64,000 nucleotides of DNA from Microbacterium sp. oral taxon 186 str. F0373 (GTDB lineage: Bacteria > Actinomycetota > Actinomycetes > Actinomycetales > Microbacteriaceae): positions 570,876 to 634,875 of the forward strand of contig NZ_KE150458.1 in NCBI RefSeq assembly GCF_000411455.1, given 5' to 3'. Positions within the stretch are counted from its first letter, which is position 1. Each line of letters starts with the position of its first letter. The notes under the pieces are model-generated. The model had not been told where the DNA came from. It saw only the letters and a program-made list of their open reading frames with translations, and did no database searches. Shown here piece by piece: positions 1-10,013 of this stretch. A program made the translations under genes and the position numbers.

Positions 1-56
1 ATCACCAGCCAGATGGCGAGGATCTTCGGGCGGGTGTCGATGGTCTGCGCGGACAT
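1..56 (-). CDS. 5' end of an unidentified gene, probably a membrane protein (partial)
   Basis: Only the first 19 codons lie in the window. They read MSAQTIDTRPKILAIWLVI and run off the left edge. A short polar start followed by ILAIWLVI fits the beginning of a first membrane segment, but this is too little to name a family. A GATAAT -10 box on the minus strand (positions 69-64) ends 7 bases before the ATG and no Shine-Dalgarno is visible, so the mRNA is probably leaderless. It is divergent from rne. Confidence 0.5.
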   Translation of the reverse strand, partial: MSAQTIDTRPKILAIWLV

Positions 57-362
57 GCTGGCGATTATCGCATCCACACGGACGGTCGCTGCTGGGAGAC
101 CGAATGAGCGTCAGAGCACGGTCCGAGCGTCGCTCTGCTCAATCTTCCTCGGATGATGCGATAATGGTGGCCGATGCATCGCGGCCGCGCCGCACCACGC
201 ATCACCGAAGACTTCGGGCGATGAACGCCCTTGGCAGCACGAGTCCCGCCGACGAGCGGGTGAGGCTGCAGACCGAGTGAGTATGCGGTTCCCCACTATC
301 GGGTGACGCCGCCAGAGTTCACCCGACGGCACGCGGAGCCGGCGGCGAGGAGTAAGCCAGAG
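57..362. promoter_or_regulatory. Divergent intergenic region upstream of rne
   Basis: This 306-base stretch separates the left-edge gene from rne. The left end carries the GATAAT box for the minus-strand gene. A second GATAAT (160-165, plus strand) is a plausible -10 for rne and would give a leader of about 190 bases. A long 5' UTR is plausible because RNase E genes are often autoregulated through their leaders, but that is inference. A Shine-Dalgarno GAGGAG lies at about 347-352, before the ATG at 363. I find no convincing small gene. Confidence 0.4.
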
Positions 363-2780
363 ATGGCCGATGAGAACAACGATCAGTCCACAATCCCTGC
401 CGACGAGGTCCTGACCCCGTCGCTTCCCTCCGTCGAGGAGGCTGGTGCGCCCACGGACGTCGACACGATCGACGCGGACGCCGGCACGCGCGACGCCTCT
501 GCAGAGGACGCGCCCGTCATTGACGGCGCGCCGGTCGCGGAGGAGCACAGCGGCGAGGCGGAGGCCGCGGATGCTGAGGGCACCGAGGCCGACGGCACCG
601 CGTCCGACACCACGGCGCCCGACGCCGCCGAGCCCGACGCCACCGAGGCCGAAGCGACGGAACCCGAAGCGACGGAGCCCGTCACGGCCGTGAGTCTCGG
701 GCTCCTGCCCGCCGAGTTCGTCTCCGCCGTCTCCACGCAGCTGGTCTTCTACGCGCCGCAGATCGTGCCGCTTCCCGCACGTCCCGGCATCCGTGTCGAT
801 CAGCGAGACGATCGGGACGAGGGGCCCTCCGAGTCGGGCACGAGCGCGCGTCGGCGCAACCGCCGCCGGGGCGCCGGCTCGTCGGCCGCCGAGGATGACG
901 CGCCGCGTGAGCAGAGCCAGCCCCGTCGGCGCGCCGTGGAGCTGATCACCGAGCCGCAGCGGATCAAGGGATCGACGCGTCTCGAGGCCAAGAAGCAGCG
1001 TCGCCGCGACGGCCGCGAAGCCGGACGCCGGCGCACCGTCGTCACCGAGGCGGAGTTCCTCGCCCGGCGCGAGGCCGTCGACCGCGACATGATCGTGCGC
1101 TCGAAGAACGGGCGTATCCAGATCGCCGTTCTCGAAGACAACGTGCTGGTCGAGCACTACGTCGCGCGCAGCCAGGAGTCCTCACTCATCGGCAACGTGT
1201 ACCTCGGCCGCGTGCAGAACGTGCTGCCGAGCATGGAGGCCGCCTTCGTCGACATCGGTCGCGGACGCAACGCCGTCCTCTACTCGGGAGAGGTCGACTG
1301 GGATGCCGTGGAGACGGGCAACCAGCCGCGTCGCATCGAGCTGGCACTCAAGAGCGGCGACCGCGTCCTCGTCCAGGTCACCAAGGACCCGGTCGGACAC
1401 AAGGGTGCACGTCTGACGAGCCAGATCTCGCTTCCGGGCCGCTACCTCGTGTACGTGCCGGGCGGTGCGATGAACGGCATCTCCCGCAAGCTCCCCGACA
1501 CGGAGCGCGCCCGCCTCAAGCGCATCCTCAAGGAGGTGCTGCCGGAGTCCAGCGGTGTCATCGTGCGAACGGCTGCGGAGGGCGCGACGGAGGACCAGCT
1601 CACGCGCGATGTGCAGCGGCTCACCGCGCAGTGGGAGCACATCTCGTCTCAGGTCGAGAAGATCGGCGCTCCTGCGCTCCTGCACTCCGAGCCCGACCTG
1701 CTCGTGAAGATCGTCCGCGACGTCTTCAACGAGGACTTCTCCAAGATGCTCATCCAGGGCGAGGACGCCTACCAGACGATCACCGCCTATCTCGCCGGCG
1801 TCGCCCCGGACCTCCTCGAGCGCGTGGAGAAGTACGAGGACGACCAGGACCCGTTCGACCGGTTCCGCGTGACGGAGCAGATCGAGAAGGCGCTGGACCG
1901 CAAGGTCTGGCTGCCGTCCGGCGGCTCGCTGGTGATCGACCGCACCGAGGCCATGACGGTGGTCGACGTCAACACCGGCAAGTTCGTCGGCTCCGGCGGC
2001 AACTTGGAGGAGACGGTCACCAAGAACAACCTCGAGGCCGCTGAGGAGATCGTCCGTCAGCTCCGTCTGCGCGACATCGGCGGCATCATCGTCGTCGACT
2101 TCATCGACATGGTGCTGGAGTCCAACCGCGACCTCGTGCTGCGCCGTCTCGTCGAATGCCTCAGCCGCGATCGCACGAAGCACCAGGTCGCCGAGGTGAC
2201 CTCGCTCGGCCTCGTGCAGATGACGCGCAAGAAGCTGGGACTCGGTCTGCTGGAGACCTTCAGCGAGGCCTGCGAGGTCTGCGCCGGTCGCGGCGTGATC
2301 GTGCACCACGACCCGGTCGTCAAGCACCGTGGCGCGCAGGCGCCCGCGTCGACCGGCGGCCGTCGGTCGCGACAGAGCTCCTCGCCCGCCGCCGCAGGCG
2401 GCAACGGCTCCGTGAGCGGCGGCACGCACGTGATCACCGAGAGTGCGAAGTCCGCGCTCGCGCAGATCGCCGCGTCCACCATCCACACCGCAGCCGAGGA
2501 TGCACCGGAGGCCGCAGAGGCCCCGGCGGTGACATTGATCGACGCGCAGCCTGAGGCCGCACCCGAGCGCGCCAAGCGTCCCCGCAAGAAGCGCGAGCCG
2601 GCTTCTCGCTCCTCGGCCAACGAGCGGAGCGAGAAGGAGATCCTTCTCGATTCGGTGCTGAGCGCTCTTCCGGAGCCGAAGGCTCCTGGCCAGGGTCGGG
2701 GACGCCGACGCGTCACCACCGCGGCGCTGACCGGAACCCCGGTGGCGGCGACGCCGACGGCCGAGCCCGCCGCCGAGTGA
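363..2780 (+). CDS. rne: Ribonuclease E/G family endoribonuclease
   Basis: This endoribonuclease cuts single-stranded RNA in mRNA decay and rRNA/tRNA maturation. The 805-residue protein has an acidic Ala/Glu/Asp-rich N-terminal extension (about 1-150), a basic stretch (about 150-240), then the conserved catalytic core. An S1 RNA-binding segment starts near residue 273 (GNVYLGRVQNVLPSMEAAF). The metal-binding aspartates lie in VVDVNTGKF (about 534) and VVDFIDM (about 577). The Zn-link CEVCAG is near 636. Another disordered basic tail follows. The low-complexity extensions flanking the core are typical of actinobacterial RNase E. I chose ATG 363 over an in-frame GTG at 303 because GAGGAG precedes it at good spacing. 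The rplU-rpmA-obgE genes follow, as is common in Actinobacteria. Confidence 0.96.
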   Translation: MADENNDQSTIPADEVLTPSLPSVEEAGAPTDVDTIDADAGTRDASAEDAPVIDGAPVAEEHSGEAEAADAEGTEADGTASDTTAPDAAEPDATEAEATEPEATEPVTAVSLGLLPAEFVSAVSTQLVFYAPQIVPLPARPGIRVDQRDDRDEGPSESGTSARRRNRRRGAGSSAAEDDAPREQSQPRRRAVELITEPQRIKGSTRLEAKKQRRRDGREAGRRRTVVTEAEFLARREAVDRDMIVRSKNGRIQIAVLEDNVLVEHYVARSQESSLIGNVYLGRVQNVLPSMEAAFVDIGRGRNAVLYSGEVDWDAVETGNQPRRIELALKSGDRVLVQVTKDPVGHKGARLTSQISLPGRYLVYVPGGAMNGISRKLPDTERARLKRILKEVLPESSGVIVRTAAEGATEDQLTRDVQRLTAQWEHISSQVEKIGAPALLHSEPDLLVKIVRDVFNEDFSKMLIQGEDAYQTITAYLAGVAPDLLERVEKYEDDQDPFDRFRVTEQIEKALDRKVWLPSGGSLVIDRTEAMTVVDVNTGKFVGSGGNLEETVTKNNLEAAEEIVRQLRLRDIGGIIVVDFIDMVLESNRDLVLRRLVECLSRDRTKHQVAEVTSLGLVQMTRKKLGLGLLETFSEACEVCAGRGVIVHHDPVVKHRGAQAPASTGGRRSRQSSSPAAAGGNGSVSGGTHVITESAKSALAQIAASTIHTAAEDAPEAAEAPAVTLIDAQPEAAPERAKRPRKKREPASRSSANERSEKEILLDSVLSALPEPKAPGQGRGRRRVTTAALTGTPVAATPTAEPAAE

Positions 2781-2804
2781 TGCTCGCGCGTCGCGGGGGA
2801 GCGG

Positions 2805-3077
2805 TCAGCCCTCGCGACGCTCGCGTGCCGTGATCCGCAGGCCCGAGGCGATCAGACGCTTGACGAGTTCGTGGCCGCTGACGTGCTCGGCTCCGGCGGC
2901 GACGAGACGCGCCAGCGCATCCTCGGGAACGTCGTAGTGGTCGCGATCGAATCCGCGACGCGGGATCCCGTTCGCGGCCGCGAAGGCGTGCAGTTCATCG
3001 AGGTCGCTGTCGCTGACCAGGTGCGCCCACAACCTCCCGTGGGCGGGCCAGCGCGGGTCGTCGATGAGGATCGCCAT
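2805..3077 (-). CDS. DUF4031 domain protein
   Basis: This small 90-residue protein of unknown function opens MAILIDDPRWPAHGRLWAH, the hallmark of DUF4031 proteins found widely in Actinobacteria. There is no signal peptide or membrane segment, so it is probably cytoplasmic. It lies between rne and rplU on the opposite strand and its 3' end converges on rne. A TAGACT -10 (3089-3084 on the minus strand) sits 6 bases before the ATG, so translation is probably leaderless. A short inverted repeat (2788-2795 with 2813-2820) at the convergent ends may help termination. Confidence 0.85.
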   Translation of the reverse strand: MAILIDDPRWPAHGRLWAHLVSDSDLDELHAFAAANGIPRRGFDRDHYDVPEDALARLVAAGAEHVSGHELVKRLIASGLRITARERREG

Positions 3078-3119
3078 CCTCGCAGTCTAGGTCGACGCGC
3101 GACACGCCTTGCGTCGCTT

Positions 3120-3269
3120 TTGCCGATGGCCTCGGCATCCGGTAAAGTAGACCCTTGGTGCGTCGAGTTTCGCCTCCGCACTGGATATTTGGGTACACCC
3201 GCAGGGGACGTACTCGTCCCATGAAGACAGCCGGGGCCGTTGGCTCCGCAGAAGAAAAACAGGTGTGAA
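3120..3269 (+). promoter_or_regulatory. Promoter and structured leader of rplU-rpmA
   Basis: TTGCCG (3120-3125) and TAAAGT (3143-3148) are spaced 17 bases apart, giving a good sigma-70-like promoter. Transcription should start near 3155 and give a leader of about 115 bases. The leader holds two small hairpins, GGGT-AC-ACCC (3191-3200) and GGGACG-TACT-CGTCCC (3205-3220). Ribosomal protein operons are often autoregulated through leader structures, so L21 feedback is possible. The promoter is read directly from the sequence; the regulatory role is inference. Confidence 0.6.
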
Positions 3270-3578
3270 GTGGTTTACGCAGTTGTGCGCGCCGGTGGCC
3301 GTCAGGAGAAGGTGGAGGTCGGCACGATCGTCGTCCTCGACCGTCAGCAGGCCAAGATCGGCGACAAGCTCGAGCTGCCCGCGGTGCTGCTCGTCGATGG
3401 CGACGCCGTGACGACCGACGCCGACAAGCTCGCGAAGGTGACCGTCACCGCCGAGGTCCTCGGCGAGGAGCGCGGCCCGAAGATCGTGATCCAGAAGTTC
3501 AAGAACAAGACCGGCTACAAGAAGCGCCAGGGCCACCGTCAGGACCTCACGCGCGTCAAGATCACCGGCATCAAGTAA
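3270..3578 (+). CDS. rplU: 50S ribosomal protein L21
   Basis: L21 is a 23S rRNA-binding protein of the large subunit. The 102-residue product begins [15 protein letters not shown] and ends [10 protein letters not shown]; both ends and the length match the family. The start is GTG 3270, preceded by AGGTG. An upstream in-frame ATG at 3240 would add ten residues not seen in L21, so I reject it. It is co-transcribed with rpmA 18 bases downstream. Confidence 0.97.
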   Translation: MVYAVVRAGGRQEKVEVGTIVVLDRQQAKIGDKLELPAVLLVDGDAVTTDADKLAKVTVTAEVLGEERGPKIVIQKFKNKTGYKKRQGHRQDLTRVKITGIK

Positions 3579-3596
3579 GCGGAAGAGGCAGACGAG

Positions 3597-3854
3597 ATGG
3601 CACACAAGAAGGGCGCAAGCTCTACCCGTAACGGTCGTGACTCCAACGCCCAGCGACTGGGCGTGAAGCGTTTCGGCGGCCAGGCCGTCAGCGCGGGCGA
3701 GATCCTCGTTCGCCAGCGCGGTACGCACTTCCACCCGGGCGCCAACGTCGGCCGCGGCGGAGACGACACGCTGTTCGCCCTCGCCGCCGGTGCGGTCGAG
3801 TTCGGCACCAAGGGCGGCCGCAAGGTCGTCAACATCGTCGCCGCGGCGGAGTGA
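3597..3854 (+). CDS. rpmA: 50S ribosomal protein L27
   Basis: L27 reaches the peptidyl-transferase centre with its N-terminus and stabilises tRNA binding. The 85-residue protein starts [19 protein letters not shown] and has the usual RFGGQ and GDDTLFAL signatures. There is no Firmicute-type cleavable N-terminal extension. It is second in the rplU-rpmA operon. A strong hairpin follows and separates it from obgE. Confidence 0.98.
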   Translation: MAHKKGASSTRNGRDSNAQRLGVKRFGGQAVSAGEILVRQRGTHFHPGANVGRGGDDTLFALAAGAVEFGTKGGRKVVNIVAAAE

Positions 3855-3881
3855 CCGCGCGTTCGACCACGAACATGAGGT

Positions 3882-6309
<2,428 letters not shown>

Positions 6310-6362
6310 GCGTCGCCGTCGCGCACAGCGGATGCCGGGACGCCGCTCGGTAGAATGAGCGG

Positions 6363-7634
6363 ATGACCACCGTCTCTGTCGACGCGCTCACCGGCGCACG
6401 CCAGCGCATCGCCCGCGCGCACGATGCGGCGCGCGGCGTGGGCCTGCTCACCGATTCGCAGAAGGCCGACGCGCTGCGCGCGATCGCGGGCGCGATCGAG
6501 GCCGCGACCGACGACATCGTCGCGGCGAACGCCGTCGACCTCGAGCGCGGGGAACGCGACGGGCTGTCCGACGGTCTGCTCGACCGCCTCCGTCTCGACC
6601 CGGCGCGCGTCGCGGCCCTCGCCGCAGCCGTCCGTGACGTCGCCGAGCTGCCCGACCCGGTCGGCCGCGTGCTGGACGAGCGCACGCTGAGCAACGGCGT
6701 GCGACTGCAGAAGGTATCGGTGCCGTTCGGCGTCGTCGGTTCGATCTACGAGGCCCGCCCGAACGTCACCGTGGACATCGCGGCGCTGGCGTTGCGGTCC
6801 GGGAACGCGGTCGTGCTGCGCGGCGGCACCGCCGCACAGTCGACGAACGCTGCGCTGGTCACCGCCATGCGCGACGCCTTGGAGGGTCAGGGGATCGATC
6901 CCGAAGCCATCCAGACCGTCGACGATTTCGGGCGCGACGGTGCCCACGCGCTGATGCAGGCACGCGGGCTCGTGGACGTGCTCGTCCCGCGCGGCAGCGC
7001 TCAGCTGATCGAGACCGTCGTCACGCAGTCGGCCGTGCCGGTGATCGAGACGGGTGCCGGCGTGGTCCACATCGTCCTGGACTCATCCGCACCGCTCGAA
7101 TGGGCCCAGCAGATCGTCGTGAATGCCAAGGCCCAGCGGCCGAGCGTGTGCAACGCGGTGGAGACGGTCCTCGTGCTGCGCGACGCGGCCGAGCGCCTGG
7201 TGCCTCCGGTCGCCGCCGCGCTGCAGGAGGCCGGGGTCACCATCCACGGCGACGAGACCGTCCGCGGGCTGGTCGCCGAAGCGGTCGCGGCGACGGATGC
7301 CGACTGGGCGACCGAACACATGAGCCTCGACCTCTCTATGCGCGTCGTGGACGATCTCGATGAGGCCCTGGCCCACATCCGCCGCTACTCGACGCATCAC
7401 ACGGAGTCGATCGTGACGGCCGACGAGGCCCGGGCCGAGCGGTTCCTCGCGGAGGTGGACTCCGCGGTGGTGATGGCCAACGCGTCCACTCGTTTCACCG
7501 ACGGCGGCGAGTTCGGCTTCGGTGCCGAGGTCGGCATCTCCACGCAGAAGCTGCATGCCCGGGGCCCGATGGGCCTTCCCGAGCTCACGAGCACCAAGTG
7601 GCTGGCGCGTGGGTCCGGGCAGATCCGCACCTGA
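6363..7634 (+). CDS. proA: Gamma-glutamyl phosphate reductase
   Basis: It uses NADPH to reduce glutamyl-5-phosphate to glutamate-5-semialdehyde, the second step of proline synthesis after ProB. The 423-residue protein is full length for the aldehyde-dehydrogenase-like family. The catalytic cysteine is Cys263 in RPSVCNAVETVLV. VGSIYEARPNVT and the C-terminal FGFGAEVGISTQKLHARGP are diagnostic. A TAGAAT -10 box (6351-6356) ends 6 bases before the ATG and there is no Shine-Dalgarno, so this transcript is probably leaderless even though it sits next to proB. Confidence 0.97.
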   Translation: MTTVSVDALTGARQRIARAHDAARGVGLLTDSQKADALRAIAGAIEAATDDIVAANAVDLERGERDGLSDGLLDRLRLDPARVAALAAAVRDVAELPDPVGRVLDERTLSNGVRLQKVSVPFGVVGSIYEARPNVTVDIAALALRSGNAVVLRGGTAAQSTNAALVTAMRDALEGQGIDPEAIQTVDDFGRDGAHALMQARGLVDVLVPRGSAQLIETVVTQSAVPVIETGAGVVHIVLDSSAPLEWAQQIVVNAKAQRPSVCNAVETVLVLRDAAERLVPPVAAALQEAGVTIHGDETVRGLVAEAVAATDADWATEHMSLDLSMRVVDDLDEALAHIRRYSTHHTESIVTADEARAERFLAEVDSAVVMANASTRFTDGGEFGFGAEVGISTQKLHARGPMGLPELTSTKWLARGSGQIRT

Positions 7635-7674
7635 CCGCCTAAACTGAACAAACCCGACTTTCGAAGGAGTCCGA

Positions 7675-7902
7675 ATGACCCTCGCCACGACCCTCGCCCT
7701 CGCTGCGGCGCAGGCGGAGCCTCACGGCAACGTCCAGGCCCAGACGTTCATCTTCGGCCTGATCGCGTTCATCGTGTTCCTGGCGCTGGGACTGGTCACG
7801 CTGTCCTACCGGAATGTCGCCAACCGTCACTCGCACAAGGCCGAGGCGTACGCCAAGGCGCACCCCGTCGACCAGGCGCAGGTGGGACACGGCCACCACT
7901 AG
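7675..7902 (+). CDS. Small membrane protein with His-rich tail
   Basis: This 75-residue protein is of unknown function. It has a short hydrophobic N-terminus, one clear membrane segment (about 26-46, FIFGLIAFIVFLALGLVTLSY), and a basic/polar tail ending QVGHGHH with several histidines. A strong GAAGGAG lies before the ATG and a TAAACT box is at about 7641. Small proteins in the proA-nadD gap appear to be common in Microbacteriaceae, but I know no role. Metal binding by the tail is speculation. Confidence 0.75.
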   Translation: MTLATTLALAAAQAEPHGNVQAQTFIFGLIAFIVFLALGLVTLSYRNVANRHSHKAEAYAKAHPVDQAQVGHGHH

Positions 7903-7911
7903 GACGCCGGC

Positions 7912-8514
7912 ATGACCTCGATACGCGCCCCCCGCATCGGGGTCATGGGTGGAACCTTCGACCCGATCCACCACGGACACCTCGTGGCGGCGAGCGAAGT
8001 CGCGCAGTCGTTCGACCTGGACGAGGTGATCTTCGTTCCGACCGGCATGCCGTGGCAGAAGGACAAGGAGAAGGTCACCGCCGGTGAGCATCGGTATCTG
8101 ATGACCGTCATCGCGACGGCATCCAATCCGCAGTTCACGGTCAGCCGCGTCGACATCGATCGCGCCGGACCCACCTACACGATCGACACCCTGCGCGACC
8201 TGAAGAACGCTCGTCCCGACGCCGAGCTCTTCTTCATCACGGGGGCCGACGCCATCGCTCAGATCCTCGGATGGCGCGACCACGACGGCCTCTGGGATCT
8301 GGCGCACTTCGTGGCGGTGTCACGGCCGGGGCACGTCCTTTCCACCGAGGGCCTTCCCGAAGACGTCGTGAGCAGACTCGAGATCCCCGCCCTGGCGATC
8401 TCCTCCACCGACTGTCGCGAGCGGGTGAACCGAGGCCACCCGGTGTGGTACCTCGTCCCCGACGGCGTCGTCCAATACATTGCGAAGCACCACCTTTACC
8501 GGAGCGAGGCATGA
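7912..8514 (+). CDS. nadD: Nicotinate-nucleotide adenylyltransferase
   Basis: It joins nicotinate mononucleotide and ATP to form deamido-NAD in NAD synthesis. The 200-residue nucleotidyltransferase begins [20 protein letters not shown] and carries the HxGH active-site motif in HHGHL. The C-terminal ISSTDCRER matches the ISSTxxR signature of the superfamily. It starts 10 bases after the small membrane protein gene. Its stop overlaps the next start (ATGA), so the downstream gene is translationally coupled. Confidence 0.96.
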   Translation: MTSIRAPRIGVMGGTFDPIHHGHLVAASEVAQSFDLDEVIFVPTGMPWQKDKEKVTAGEHRYLMTVIATASNPQFTVSRVDIDRAGPTYTIDTLRDLKNARPDAELFFITGADAIAQILGWRDHDGLWDLAHFVAVSRPGHVLSTEGLPEDVVSRLEIPALAISSTDCRERVNRGHPVWYLVPDGVVQYIAKHHLYRSEA

Positions 8515-9491
8515 GCACACCCGACCAGCCCGATACTCCCCAGCTGACCCGCCGGCAGTTGCGCGAGATGCGCAACACCGCTTCGACGCCGGTGATCACC
8601 CCCGAGGATGCCGAGAAGGCAGCACACCCGGCCGAACCGGCCCCTCCCGTCGTTGCTCCGCTGCCGCGGGCCGCCGCGCCCGTCGAGGTCGCCGAGGCAC
8701 CCCCCGCGGCCGCCGACGTCGATGTCGACGCGCCGTCGTTCACGCGGCGCGCCGCCCGTCGTCAGGAGCGACTGCGGACGGCCTCGGTGCCGGTCGCCGA
8801 CGAGACGCCCACCCCGGCGGAATCCGCCCCGAACGCTCCCGTGGACGAACAGGAGCAGGCCGACGTTGCCGCGGGGGACACCCACGAGGCCGACGCCGCC
8901 GCATCGGTCGATCAGCGCGGCGATGCCCCTCCGGCCGACGTCACGCCGGAAAAGACCCCCGAGCCTGCAGACGATGAAGAGCGGCCCGTCGTCGCACCGA
9001 CGTTCGGTTCGGGGCTTCTCGCCGGGGAGGGTGTGGAGATCGATCTCCCGGCATCCTTCGATCAGCTTCTGACCCGAGGCAGCACCGCCACCGGTGCGCT
9101 GTCGGCGCCCAACGCGCTGATCCTGTCGCAGACACCGGAGACCGGTGCGCTCGTCTCGCCCATCACGGGCACCGGTGAAGTCCTCATCACCGGAACCTTC
9201 TCTCTTCCCGAATCGTTCGGATCGACCGGCGCGATGCCCGGCCGCACCGATAACAAGGAGACGGACGCGGTCCTCGTCGACGGCGAGCTTCCCGCCTCCT
9301 CCTCACCCACCCCGATCGCGGCCAGCTCCGCGATCAGCACGATCAAGAGTGCCGAAGACATCATCAAACCGCCCGCGCCGGAGAAGGGGAGTCGGCTCAT
9401 GCTGGCGCTCGTCATCACCGCGGGAGCGCTGGCGCTGGCCTTGACCGGCGTGCTGATCGTGGCCCTTGCGACAGGAGCATTATTCCGATGA
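8511..9491 (+). CDS. Ala/Pro-rich protein with one C-terminal membrane segment
   Basis: This 326-residue protein of unknown function lies between nadD and rsfS. The N-terminus is [17 protein letters not shown], with a similar basic [11 protein letters not shown] motif near residue 80. A long low-complexity Ala/Pro/Asp/Glu region follows. A single hydrophobic helix sits close to the C-terminus (about 300-320, [20 protein letters not shown]). That predicts a C-terminal anchor with a large disordered domain. It overlaps nadD and rsfS by 4 bases on each side, so it is made together with them. Composition suggests an envelope-associated role, but I cannot name one. Confidence 0.8.
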   Translation: MSTPDQPDTPQLTRRQLREMRNTASTPVITPEDAEKAAHPAEPAPPVVAPLPRAAAPVEVAEAPPAAADVDVDAPSFTRRAARRQERLRTASVPVADETPTPAESAPNAPVDEQEQADVAAGDTHEADAAASVDQRGDAPPADVTPEKTPEPADDEERPVVAPTFGSGLLAGEGVEIDLPASFDQLLTRGSTATGALSAPNALILSQTPETGALVSPITGTGEVLITGTFSLPESFGSTGAMPGRTDNKETDAVLVDGELPASSSPTPIAASSAISTIKSAEDIIKPPAPEKGSRLMLALVITAGALALALTGVLIVALATGALFR

Positions 9492-9865
9492 CCACTGCAG
9501 ACACCACCCGCACCCTCGTGAACGTCGCCGCCGCGGCGGCCGAGAGCAAGGGCGCCGAGGATCTTCTCGCCTTCGACGTCTCCGAGCCTCTGCCTCTCGT
9601 GGATGCCTTCCTCCTCGCCACCGGCTCGAGCGAGCGCAATGTCGCCGCCATCGCCGACGCCGTCGAGGAGGCGATGCTCGAAAACGGTGTGAAGCGTCTT
9701 CGCCGCGAAGGCCGCCACGAGTCGCGGTGGGTGCTCCTGGACTTCGGCGACCTCGTCGTCCACGTCTTCCACGAGCAGGAGCGTGTGTTCTACGGGCTCG
9801 AGCGGCTCTGGAAGGACTGCCCGATCATCCCGATCGAGCTGCCCGCACCCGCCGTCGCGGACTGA
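9488..9865 (+). CDS. rsfS: Ribosome silencing factor RsfS
   Basis: RsfS binds L14 on the 50S subunit and blocks 30S joining, lowering translation when nutrients are short. The 125-residue protein shows the family core: LVDAFLLATGSSERNV, then RWVLLDFGDLVVHVFHEQ and ERVFYGLERLWKDC. It is the last gene of the nadD cluster, overlaps the previous gene by 4 bases, and is followed by tRNA-Ala. The nadD-rsfS pairing is widely conserved in bacteria. Confidence 0.97.
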   Translation: MTTADTTRTLVNVAAAAAESKGAEDLLAFDVSEPLPLVDAFLLATGSSERNVAAIADAVEEAMLENGVKRLRREGRHESRWVLLDFGDLVVHVFHEQERVFYGLERLWKDCPIIPIELPAPAVAD

Positions 9866-9937
9866 GCCGTGTTCGTCGCACTCCTCGACATGTAGTAAGC
9901 TTGAGGGGTTGCCGCGGAGCGGTGACAAACTGAAAAT

Positions 9938-10013
9938 GGGCCTGTGGCGCAGCTGGTAGCGCACCTGCATGGCATGCAGGGGGTCAGGGGTTCGAGTCCC
10001 CTCAGGTCCACCA
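9938..10013 (+). tRNA. tRNA-Ala (GGC)
   Basis: This is a 76-base cloverleaf with encoded CCA. The acceptor GGGCCTG pairs with CAGGTCC. The D arm is in GCGCAGCTGGTAGCGC. The anticodon stem CCTGC-ATGGCAT-GCAGG displays GGC, and the T arm is in GGGGTTCGAGTCCCC. It decodes GCC/GCU alanine codons. A possible -10 TAGTAA lies at 9893-9898. Its 3' end is also the point where the recombinase reading frame of the adjacent island ends on the other strand. Confidence 0.95.

Noticed and set aside
303..362. Upstream GTG start for rne
   Set aside because: It adds 20 residues unlike the family and has no ribosome site; ATG 363 has GAGGAG.
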